Shown piece after piece: positions 1 to 10,400 of a stretch of DNA of 64,000 nt. Position 1 is the first letter of the stretch, and every line of letters starts with the position of its first letter. Position numbers and translations under genes: made by a program. The DNA is taken from contig NC_087081.1 of the NCBI RefSeq assembly GCF_026151205.1, forward strand, positions 16,609,053 to 16,673,052. Reading direction: 5' to 3'. The DNA comes from Bolinopsis microptera (Eukaryota > Ctenophora > Tentaculata > Lobata > Bolinopsidae). A model generated the notes under the pieces. The model ran no database searches and was not told the DNA's origin. It saw only the letters and a program-made list of their open reading frames with translations.

Positions 1-1360
1 TTTATAAATTTCTTTAGAACCCAAGTGTTTTTATTTTAGGGGAATCGGGGGTTTTTAAAATAATAAAATAAAAAGGTCATTTTTCCCCTTTTTTTAATTT
101 CCCTACTAAATATCTACTTTTAATATTATTTTTTAAAAATTTTTTTTTAAAATTTTTTTTTGTTTTTTTTTTTTTTTTTTTTTTTTAAAAAATCTTTTTT
201 TTCCCCAAAACCAAATTTTAACCTATAATTAAAAAATAAAAAAAAATACTTAAATAAAAAAAATTTTATAAAAAAAAAATTTAAAAATTTCAACAAGCCC
301 TTTCAAATTAATTTAATTTTACCGTTTCCCTTAAATTTTTTTTTAAAATTTTGTTTCTAAATTTTTAAAAATGTATTATTAAAACTTATACAAGTTTTTT
401 AATTCAATTTAAAGTGAAAATTAAACCTTTGATGAAGGTTTTAAAAAATTTTTCCCCCATTGTTTGTTTGGGGAAAAAAACCTTTTTTTCTTGTTTGCAA
501 AAAAAAAAAAGGAAGGGAAGGGATGGCCATTTTGCCCTTTCCCAAATTTTACCTTTTTGGGTTAGGAGTTTTTAAAAAAATAAAGGGGAAAAAAAAGGGC
601 TTAAAAAAATAGGAAAAAATTTTTCCCCCCCCTTGCATTAAAAAAAAAACCCCCTTTTAATTTTTTTGTGAGGAGATGGGGTAAATCTTCTAAATATGGG
701 GGGGGATATTTAAATATCATTAGAAATTTTTTAAGGTTTTTATTTTTTTTTCCAGGAATTTTTACCTTTTAATTGTTTGGGTTTTTAAATAAAATTATCC
801 CATAAGTTTTAATTTTTCCCTTTGGGGGGGATTTCGACACTGGGATTTTTAAAAAGGGGGAAAAGGGGGGGGGGGGGGGGGGGGGGGTTGGGGTGGGGCC
901 AGTTCTTCCTTGATTGTTACTTCTCTGCTGAGGGGGCCCGGAAACCCCCAAACGAAAACTTTTGGTTCCAATTTTTTCTGTGCTTTTTCAAAACCCTTTT
1001 CGGTTCTCAAACACCAATTAATAAACCCCAATTGTTTCCTTTAGTCTTTTTTTTTCCCTTTGGGAAAAATTTTTTGAGGATTCAATTTTCTTCTTTTGGT
1101 TCCGTTTTTGGTTATGAACCCAAAACCCCAATTTTATTAAAACAAAAAAATGCCCCTTTGGCCTGGGAAAATATTAAAATTTTAAAAAGCCCCCGAAAAA
1201 GCCCCTGAAAAGTTAAAAGCCCCGAATACCAAAATTTGGTTTTAAAACAGGGGAGAAATTCATTCTGTTTTAAAAAATTTGGGAAAAAAATAACTTAGGA
1301 AATTTTATTTTAAAAATTTTTTTTTGAAAAATAAAATGTGTTTTTTTATTTTAATCTCGA
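1..1360. other. AT-rich low-complexity sequence of doubtful quality
   Basis: No gene is supported here. The stretch is dominated by homopolymer runs of every base (A, T, C and G blocks of 4-20), including a G run at about 867-887. The open frames across it differ only in how homopolymers are read. The texture changes sharply near 1360, where normal coding-like sequence starts. It looks like homopolymer-inflated or low-coverage consensus rather than ordinary intergenic DNA; this is inference from texture. Confidence 0.5.
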
Positions 1361-1387
1361 TTTAAAACCCACTCTATTTGAATCAGG

Positions 1388-3094
1388 ATGCTGTTTTTAA
1401 TCTACATACTTCCTCTTCTATCCCACACGACTGCAAAAGTGGACACGGGAACCTTGTCCAATTTGCAGAACTGGCAGTTCATCTCTCGGTTCTGTTACAA
1501 AGGTGGTGTTGGTGCCAGTTCAACATCAGACAAACGAAAGTTTCGCTTCAAAGTATGTATAGTTCTTATCTTAATCTCGTGTTAGTATCACGTTTAACAT
1601 TTATATCAATAACTGGAAATCTTGTTTACCCGAGTTCGACAGTGATTACTAACGACCCCCAGGTTGATTATGAAGCACAGAGCTGTGTCACAGATCTAAC
1701 ACTCGCCTTGTATTACGACAGCCCGGAGCAGTGGGCCAGTGTGTACAAGTCCAACCTGAGTTGTGAACAGAGAGTGGGAAAAGCCAGAGGGAGAATACAA
1801 CTCGTACCCATGTTGGGAGCCTGTTCTTACCAGAAAACGGAGAAGATTTGCAAGTGAGTACCACAAAACCTCCTCCTCTAACTGTGTTCATTGTGGAAAG
1901 AAAGATTTGCAAGTGAGTACCACAAAACCTCCTCCTCTAACTGTGTTCATTGTGGAAATAAAGCGGAATTAATCATAAAAAGGAGGAGTTTTTGACGACA
2001 ACTTTTTCAGGTGTGATGGAAGCAGGTTTCTCGAGGGAATGAGGGCTAGATGGTGGTACGTTGCCATCTCTAGCTGTCGGCCAGAGTCCCGGATTGACAT
2101 CCGAGCAGTAAACTACACCCTGACTTTTACAAACGGTGATCACTTTACCGATAAACACTTCTCTGCCGACGAGATTGGCATTACAGAAACCAACTTCGTG
2201 GTGACGGTTCTAATGATCTTCATCTTTGTGATTACCTCCCTGTACGCTAATCTTCTCGTTAAAAGACGACTATATCACGGAACTTTCAAGCTCTTCCAAT
2301 GCTCGGTCTTCCTTTACTTATGTCGGTGTGTCTTAACAGTATTTTACCATAGCATTTACGGAGTGAGAGGTCACGCCCCCACCACTATCTATCGGTTTGG
2401 TCAAGTATTTGAAGTTCTATCCACCTGTATATTCCTGGGTCTGCTGCTCTCATTCGCTAGTGGTTATACTATCGTCATGTCTGCTCTGACAGTTTGCGGT
2501 TTCGGGGCACTTGTATCCTTTACTGGAATGTTCTCTCTGTTCATGTTCGCCTCGTTGATATGGGAGTGGAATGTGTTCGACCCAGCTGCTGTGCTCTACA
2601 CCTACCAGTCTCCTCCGGGCATATTCCTCACCGCTATCTACTTTCCTGCCTGGGTCTACTTTATTTGTAACTGTGTTTACACGGGCGCCACGTTTCGGAG
2701 GAAGATACCGTTCTATATTGCGTTAGGTTATTTTTACAGTGTGTGGCTGTTAGCAATCCCGCTCCTTATTCTGATAGCTAACAAGTATTTGGAGGATTGG
2801 GAGAGGATGAAGACGGTGACAATAGCTCAGCAGATGGTCTGGATTCTCAGCTACAGCTACCTTCTCTTCATCTTCAGACCTGCTCACAGCAACAAACACT
2901 TTCCTTTTCATTTAAGAGCCACTAAAGTTGGGAGTGATTTGAATGAGGAAACTGCCCAGGATAATAACTATGAAGCGGAACCTGGGGCTCAGGATAAGGA
3001 TGCGAATAATAATGAACATGTTGAATTACAACAAGATCCACCTGTATCAGCATACGCAGATATTTTCACTGTAGTATATGACACTGCAACGTGA
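1388..3094 (+). CDS. TMEM145/GPR180-family seven-transmembrane protein, 3 exons
   Basis: Exons 1388-1552, 1663-1853 and 2011-3094 join in phase (0, then 2) to give 479 residues. The start at 1388 opens a hydrophobic signal peptide (MLFLIYILPLL). The ectodomain shows family landmarks: NWQFISRFCYKGG, a KFRFK strand, YYDSPEQWASVYK, and after the second intron CDGSRF...RARWWYVAISSC, then FTNGDHFTDKHFSADEIGITET directly before the membrane. Seven hydrophobic segments follow at about residues 171-200, 210-234, 250-272, 275-302, 318-343, 350-378 and 388-411, then a polar tail. This is the layout of the Pfam 'Rhodopsin-like GPCR transmembrane domain' family (TMEM145, GPR180/ITR), and the length matches it. 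Human members are poorly understood integral membrane proteins. Intron 1 carries a textbook TACTAAC branch point just before its 3' splice site. TMEM145 versus GPR180 orthology cannot be settled by eye. Confidence 0.88.
1843..1959 (+). repeat. 59-bp tandem duplication across a 5' splice site
   Basis: Two nearly identical 59-bp copies (1843-1901 and 1902-1959) each contain the exon 2 end and its GTGAGT donor. The receptor gene therefore has two identical donors, at 1854 and 1913. Using the first keeps the reading frame. Using the second adds 59 nt and meets TGA one codon after the first donor. Confidence 0.85.
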
Positions 3095-3312
3095 CTCTAT
3101 TCATTCAAGCCTTAAAGAAATTGTGATACGATCATTTAAATTTGATATTAAAAACAATGCTTGCTTCAATTCCGTATTCAGTTGCTCATAGTCATATTAT
3201 TTTCATTTTATCTGACGAAGAGCCGCAGTTTTTAACAATATTTTTACTCTTAACGAATAATGACTATGGTCAATCCTCGATCGTTGATTCATGATTTCAA
3301 TCCTTCGTTGAA

Positions 3313-3373
3313 GCGCGATGCACTACTAGTACTGGGCTGATATACCGAAGCGCGGCCCAGTAGTGCATCGCGC
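3313..3373. repeat. Inverted repeat (hairpin)
   Basis: Arms 3313-3337 and 3355-3373 pair, starting with GCGCGATGCACTA on the left and ending with the complement on the right; the left arm has a 6-nt bulge (CTAGTA-type). Probably a small MITE relic, or a structured element in the receptor gene's 3' flank. Confidence 0.6.
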
Positions 3374-3559
3374 CACAAGCGAGCGTGCTAAATCACTTTA
3401 CAGTCGATCTTCGAAATTGTTCTAAAAGGGCCCCCTTTTATATATGGTTAAAATTATATTTTTTATATGGTTAAAATGCTCTCCTGACGAGATATTGGCG
3501 AAATACTGTATCGATCACGTGATATGACCGTATAAGGCCAAGGAAGTTAGCCTAAGTTA

Positions 3560-3650
3560 TCGTTAGGGTTAGGGTTTCAGCATATGTTTTTGTTAAACTT
3601 AAGGATTGGGTTAGGGTTAGGGTTGGGATCAGATTAGAGGGTTAGGGTCC
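3560..3650 (+). repeat. Interstitial telomere-like TTAGGG repeats
   Basis: About six intact or near-intact TTAGGG units occur in two short clusters (3562-3577 and 3608-3648), with diverged spacer. A smaller CCCTAA pair lies near 6190. TTAGGG is the common animal telomere unit; internal copies can mark repaired breaks or telomerase insertion. Confidence 0.6.
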
Positions 3651-3889
3651 CCCCCCCCTCCCCCCAAAAGTTCGGCCACCGGTCCTATTGTCCTAGTCTA
3701 GTTTGTTGGTCAACTGCTATATCGAAACCAAGTTTCACAAAAAAAATCAGTTTGAACCCCACCCCCCCGCCCCTTAATGCTAGAATTTGATCTACATTGC
3801 CATTTGTCACCACTTATTTTTAGATTCAAAAGAGGTTCGATCTGCTCGTTTACTTTAGATACCTAGATAAAGCAAAGATGAGTCTGACA

Positions 3890-4006
3890 CAGGGACAAAA
3901 GGAAATCGCGGCATGTACGGAATCTTGATTTTTCCCATTATTTGCGACAAATTTTATCGCCAAAATTTTATTTGGCCAAAATCGCCGCGAAATCCTTTTG
4001 TCCCGG
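3890..4006. mobile_element. hAT-type MITE, 117 bp
   Basis: Terminal inverted repeats (CAGGGACAAAAGG... and the complement ending CCTTTTGTCCCGG) bound 117 bp. Exact 8-bp target duplications GTCTGACA lie at 3882-3889 and 4007-4014. Eight-bp duplications with C(A/C)GGG-type ends fit the hAT superfamily. It has no coding capacity. A diverged relative lies near 28170-28335. Confidence 0.75.
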
Positions 4007-4353
4007 GTCTGACAACTCGCTCGAAAGCATTTCGGAATTGAAGCAACAAGTTTTGTCGGACAATTGTATGCAAATTTTGCACTATATAAATATTTCTCGT
4101 ACGTAATATCGTTTATTTTCAGGGTTAAAAATTAAAACGACATATTTTAGTTTCATCAGTATATGCACTATGCAGTCATTTTACATGCTAAAAAATCTCA
4201 CTATCAATTTTAATAAAGTAATAAGACCTCAAAATTTCAATAAAGTATTCGGTGTTCTTCATGTGTTTGATAACATGGTAACAGCTACAAGTTGGTCGAT
4301 TAATTACAACCTACTATAAATCTAGCATATCCTTGTACATGCAAAGGAACGCT

Positions 4354-4472
4354 TCACCAGTCGTCATCAGTGCTGCATGTGGCGGTATCGGCAACAGAAC
4401 CACTGGCACTGATCCAACACCACGTCATGCAGTCTGAGCAGAATCCTGCGTCCGGGTGAGGACACGAGGCTC
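4354..4472 (-). CDS. Terminal Cys-rich exon of the TSP1 gene
   Basis: The acceptor CCCCCTCAG gives phase 1 and continues the Cys-rich module: ASCPHPDAGFCSDC, MTWCW, then an acidic end DDDW and TGA. Its codons join cleanly to the exon at 4969-5061, which supports both. Confidence 0.55.
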
Positions 4473-7400
4473 CTGAGGGGGAATACTGTTAGATATTATA
4501 CTTAATGTTATGAAGTTATGAGATTCGGTAACTTATAACACCGCAAACAGCGAACCCAGAAAACCTTACCGCCTGCTGGGCTCGCTAGAGGTGATAGATT
4601 TTCAACAGCACGTTTGACGTCGCGCGTCACGTCAAGTTTACCTTTCGCACGCTGCATTGAGCCTAGTAGTCATGACAACGACATTTTATTTAGCCCAAAA
4701 TCAAACTTTTTGGTTTAATTCAGAATCTAAGTTGTCCCAAATTTGGCTCCTGGGGAGCCAACTTTAAATTTACGAGACGGACATTTTGTTGAAAACCGGA
4801 AGGTTCTCTTTATTTTACTTTTGGAGATATACCCCAGCCGGTAGGGTTTCCTGGGAACTTATACAATTACAGTAGTGAGATGCATTACAGGTGAACTAGA
4901 AATATAATTTGTAAAGGGTACAAGAGATTGAAATTAAAATATCTCAAATTAAATATCATCAAACTAACCGTTGCATCCTCTCCAGCATTTTCCACCGCTA
5001 CAAGACCATGAACAGGCAGTTTTCTTGTCGCACTGGTAACCTCCACCCCACCCACAGATTGCTTTGTATCACTATCACGTTTCGACCTCCACGGTCGTTT
5101 CACTATGGTGGGTGTCAAGTAATTTGCGAGCCGCACGAGAAATCCCTTTATCGTCCTGACGATACAGGGGGAGCCGCGCACTCGTGCGCGGCGGGTCATA
5201 CAACGTATGACAAAGATTGCTGGGATACAAGTTAATTGACTATATAGTGGCCATTCAAATTAGTGCTTGTATATTTGGTGCACATAGTGCGTATATTCAG
5301 TGCGAATATTTTGTGCATATTTAATTTTCAACAACAAATTTAAGAAATGCCACTTATAAGTTATAAAGTTTAGTTTATGGTTTAGTACCAGTACGTTCAG
5401 CTTTGTTCATGCATTCCTTCGATTCAACTGCTTCACCACCACAATCTTTTCCACCGCTGGCTGGAGGTGGGTTATCACTATATCGGAGTTGATATAGTGA
5501 TGAAAATGGGGCAAAATGCGCTGCTTTAGCGATTTGGTGCCTCAAGTGCCTCAGTGCCTCAATGCATATGCATAACAAAGTTGTCTCTTAGAAAGATAAC
5601 ATTATGATTAATGGCTTGATTTTGTGACTAACTAGACCACTCAGTTAGATAAACAGTTTTTACAAATAACTGTGGCTGTTCATTGTAGTCATAAAACCAA
5701 TATCTAGTTAATAACTGCTGTTTTGCTCAACCTGAGTCACTCGATAAACTTATTTAACTATTGAGATCGAAGGTTAGCCTTCTGCTAAGGGACTTTTTTT
5801 GAATTGTACTCATCAAAATTATTTCAGCTTATGACATAGTCATAGACCGCTGATTGGCTGTCGATTATAACTTTATAATTTCTTGATTGTTTTAATGTTT
5901 ATAACGGTTCAAAATGTAAAGCATCTTTTTATTTATATTGGGATATTTTAATACTTTCAACACTACTATATAACAAATAATTTGAGGGGTTTATGTCTGG
6001 AAAGTAAGTGTCTTTCTTGTTCTAGTGTATCCCTTCTTAATAATATTACTTATTATTAAGAAGGGATGATAATTTATAACTTTAAACTCTTATTCACTCG
6101 ACAATCATGTGACTTACTTTAACACGTTCTCTAGGTGTTTCTTGGTGACTAATCAAAACCTTATCAGCTTATCCCTCTAATCTGACTCCAACCCTAACCC
6201 TAGCCGTTAAACAAAATACTTCATCTCACTGTATGTCTGCTTTAAACGAAATTATTGTTATAGGAATATATATCTGAGGACAAGACATTGCTGAGATGAT
6301 AACTTCCAACAAGGGTCATAATCCTGGACCAGGCAAATGTCCCGCTCACATTGGGACGTCCGCTCGGTTTCTCGATGTAATCAGTAATCCGACTTATATG
6401 GTCCTAAATAACACTAATTACTCGGGTACACTTTTTCACCAGTGGGGAATTTCTCGGAATCACGCCCTTTTTGACCGCACCCATATCGCGACCCCAACTA
6501 TAAATTATCTCGGCTTCTGATTGTGATACAGACCAAGATGCATGTTTATTTTAGTGCTATGAAGATACTTAAGGCCTAAGAGACTTAGTTTTTTTTAAAT
6601 CGCCAAAAATCCGATTTTACTATATTAGCAGTCTCGCAAGTAACAATTATCACACTTATTTCAAGATATCTCAGCTTCTGATTGGAGCTAAGCGCTCATC
6701 TTGGGCATTAAAATGGTCAGAATCATCATATTGAGTAGGGTAGAGCATGGTTTTAAAGTCTTGAGACTTCAGGTTGTTGAGTTATTAGGTCAGATCCCAT
6801 TTTTATGCTCTCGCGAATAGCGATTGAGTAGCGATTGCCAAGAAATATCAATAAATGTTTACTAAAACCTCTAGCCCTAGGAACATGCATTACCCCACTT
6901 AATTTGATCATTCTGACCATTTTAATGCCCATGATAAGCGCTTAGCTTCAATCAGAAGCTAAGATATCTTGTAATAAGTGTGTCAATCGCTACTCGCGAG
7001 AGTGTAAAAATATGTTTTAACCGAATAATTCAACAACCTGAAGTCTGAAGACTTTGAAACCACGCTCTACCCCACTTAATGTGATGATTCTGACCATTTT
7101 AATGCCCAAGATGAACGCTTAGCTCCAATCAGAAGTTGAGATATCTTGAAATAAGTTCATCAATCGCTACTCGCGAGAGCGTAAAAATGGGATCTGACCT
7201 AATAACTCACCAACCTGAAGTCGCAAGACTTTAAAACTATGCTCTACCCCACTCAATGTGATGATTTTGACCATTTCAATGCCCAAGATGAACGCTTAGT
7301 GTAAGTATCCCAGGCCCGGAGCTATGCCAAGTTAAAGTCCATATTAAATCATGGAACTTTCCAGTATGAGCCACAATAATCCAGACAGAACTTACAGTTA

Positions 7401-10400
7401 TTTTTCAGCCCTGCTTCTAGTCGGCTTCCTCTTTGGTAATGGATGTTTCGGCAACCCCGCACGGTGAATTGTAATGTTGCACATTGCACCAGTCCAGCGG
7501 AGCGCCACGAAGCTCATTAAAACATCCCCAGTGCAAACCCCAATTACCAGCAGTATTAAGAAAGCCGACTTGAGCCTGATGCTAATTTACCTTAGCCAAT
7601 CAGATCACGCTAACAGCCCTCCTAGAACTGGTCCCAGAAACACGTTGACAGAAATTTCGATTTGAAAAGTTTTGACAAACAAATTTCCTGGGAACAGGGC
7701 AAGCCACTGTTGCCACTTCCAGGCACAAATCTGCTAAAAGATTTCAACACAAATTATAAGGCCTGTGAAGTCTAGAATCCAAAATTCCTGTGCTCCCCGG
7801 AGTTAGAGAGTTTTGACTCAGTAGCCGACGGACAGTTTTAGTTCGGAGGATTTTATTCACCTTCTCATCACGATTTGAACGTTTCCCCGTCACAGTTATG
7901 GTAACTCAGCGTCCTAAGCTGGAACCATAACTTATAACTTTTAAAAATCATCCCCTTATCCATTTTATGGTTTATCTACCTAGATCTTCCAATTGCTAGG
8001 TAATAAACCCCAAAAGTCTAAGCCTCATCATCCTCATCCTTTACTCACCAGTATGTTGTAAATTATTACTTGTTTAGTGATTTTATCCACCTCACAATTC
8101 CTTTGGACGTTTCCCCGTCACAGTTATGGTAACTCAGCGTCCTAAGCTGGAACCATAACTTATACCTTTTAAAAATCATCCCCTTATCCATTTTATGGTT
8201 TATCTACCTAGATCTTCCAATTGCTAGGTAATAAACCCCAAAAGTCTAAGCCTCATCATCCTCATCCTTTACTCACCAGTATGTTGTAAATTATTACTTG
8301 TTTAGTGATTTTATCCACCTCACAATTCCTTCCGGACGTTGCCCCGTCACAGTTATGGTAACTCAGCGTCCTAAGCTGGAACCATAACTTATAACTTTTA
8401 AAAGTCATCCCCTTATCCATTTTATGGTTTATCTACCTAGATCTTCCAATTGCTAGGTAATAAACCCCAAAAGTCTAAGCCTCACCATCTCCATCCTTAA
8501 TCACAAGCATGTTATAATGCATCGTCACTACCGTTTTAGTTTTACCTTCTATCGGGTGATCAACTTTATTATTATTTATTTTGTTTGTCGATGTTTATAT
8601 AACTATTTGAATCCTTGCCATTTGACGTTAGTGTCACCTTTATCCAAGCTTTTTACTAGTACCCAAAAAGTCAACTTGAAATTAAGGCCAAATCAATACT
8701 CGCTATGAGCAACTAGTAAATATACAGCACTTCCTAAGCCATACGGACGGCTTTACTATGTTTGCATTAAGACTATAGCCCTGGCAGGACATTGAACTCC
8801 GTGACCCAGCTAACTGCACGAGCTTAAGATAGGCCATATAAATCATGTGCTAACCAGGAACCCTATTGGTTTATTGGCGGTCCTCTTGGCATGAGGACCT
8901 GGAGCCATAATATAAATTCTATCCGCTGCAAGCTCGTGCCTTGTATCGGTCTGCCCTTTATTCGTCTTGGTGCTGATTAATCAGGATCCAATCTGGACCT
9001 CTCCCTCCTCTTGGACTCACCTTCACCTCAGGTTATGTACCCTTTCTTTGTTTCATAAATGTCTAAATGAGTCCTAAGATAATGCTTTCAAGCAAACTAG
9101 ACATCCCAATCAATGATTATCACGTTACCTAGTATTCCTCTAACATATAGCCCAAGGCTTAAAAGGCGGCCCTTACACTTAGCTCCAATCAGAAGCTGAG
9201 ATATCTTGATATGAGTGCATCAATCGCTACTCGCGAGAGCGTAAAAATGGGATCTGACCTAATAACTCAACAACCTGAAGTCGCAAGACTTTAAAACTAT
9301 GCTCTACCCCACTCATTCTCAATGTGATGATTCTGACCATTTCAATGCCCAAGATGAACGCTTAGCTCCGATCAGAAGCTGAGATATTTTGAAATGAGTG
9401 CATCAATCGCTACTCGCGAGAGCATAAAAATGGGATCTGACCTAATAACTCAACAATCTGAAGTCTCAAGATTTTAAAACCATGCTCTACCCTACTCAAT
9501 ATGATGATTCTGACCATTTTAATGCCCAAGATGAGCGCTTAGCTCCAATCAGAAGCTGAGATATCTTGAAATAAGTGTGATAATTGTTACTTGCGAGACT
9601 GCTAATATAGTAAAATCGGATTTTTGGCGATTTAAAAAAAAACTAAGTCTCTTAGGGCGTTAGGCCTTAAGTATCTTCATAGCACTAAAATAAACATGCA
9701 TCTTGGTCTGTATCACAATCAGAAGCCGAGATAATTTATAGTTGGGGTCGCGATATGGGTGCGGTCAAAAAGGGCGTGATTCCGAGAAATTCCCCACTGG
9801 TGAAAAAGTGTACCCAAGTAATTAGTGTTATTTAGGACCATATAAGTCGGATTACATCGAGAAACCGAGCGGACGTCCCAATGTGAGCGTCGAGCGGGAC
9901 TTTTGCCTGGTCCAGGATTATCATGACTATAAAGGAATTGTAAGAATGTCGCCAATAGTTTATTCTCAGAATTTAAGGGCCCGACCATACTATGACTTAC
10001 GAGAAAATCAGCAAGGTGGTTTATTTATAAATTAAAGTTATTGTTACTTTGTTAAACCAATGCTTGTTGTTATTAGTCACCTGGTTGTGCTCTGTAGTAA
10101 TCAGATGCTGAGTCGGCCTTCCTGAACTTTATCTTTGTTACGAGCCTGTTCCAGTACTTGCTCCACTTAGTTTCAGTACACGATTGATCAGAGAGCAGTA
10201 TGTTGAGAACCTCCACCTCGTTACAGTGTACCACTACTCTAACACCTGCAGTTCTGGTTAGAGTGATACGCCATACCTTGTCAGCAGTAGAGGGGGGATT
10301 AACAGCGAACTTTTTGAAGGATGTGCAGAATTGGAGCGAGTATAGTGGAGAGGCTAAGTCGAGCCAGAGTCCTCCTGCAAACATTCCCCAAGCAGAGTAG

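Larger units (their letters stand above)
3095..3889. other. 3' flank of the receptor gene, no gene seen
   Basis: Contains a possible ATTAAA polyadenylation signal at 3147-3152, 53 nt after the stop codon, the hairpin at 3313-3373, the TTAGGG cluster at 3560-3650 and a poly-C stretch near 3650. No open frame resembles a protein. Confidence 0.5.
6319..9922. mobile_element. Foldback element with about 0.5 kb inverted arms
   Basis: Left arm about 6319-6835 and right arm about 9405-9922 are inverted copies. Outer ends read TAATCCTGGACCAGG on the left and the complement on the right. Matching blocks run through a shared ATGCATGTTTATTTTAG segment and into satellite-like units. The interior holds units of about 180 bp and a later 1.88 kb insertion (7300-9177). 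Flanking TCAT on both sides may be a short target duplication. No transposase is visible, so the element is non-autonomous. On the right it abuts a truncated duplicate of the exon at 10.5 kb. Confidence 0.75.

Noticed and set aside
822-1208. 128-codon frame in the first kilobase
   Set aside because: It runs through homopolymers in suspect sequence, with no protein-like pattern.
6296-6520. Similar open frames at 6296-6520 (+) and 9719-9988 (-)
   Set aside because: They are the two arms of the foldback; similarity reflects the inverted repeat, not paralogous genes.
7474-8708. Short frames inside the TG...CA element
   Set aside because: No gag, protease or RT motifs; part lies in 229-bp repeats.
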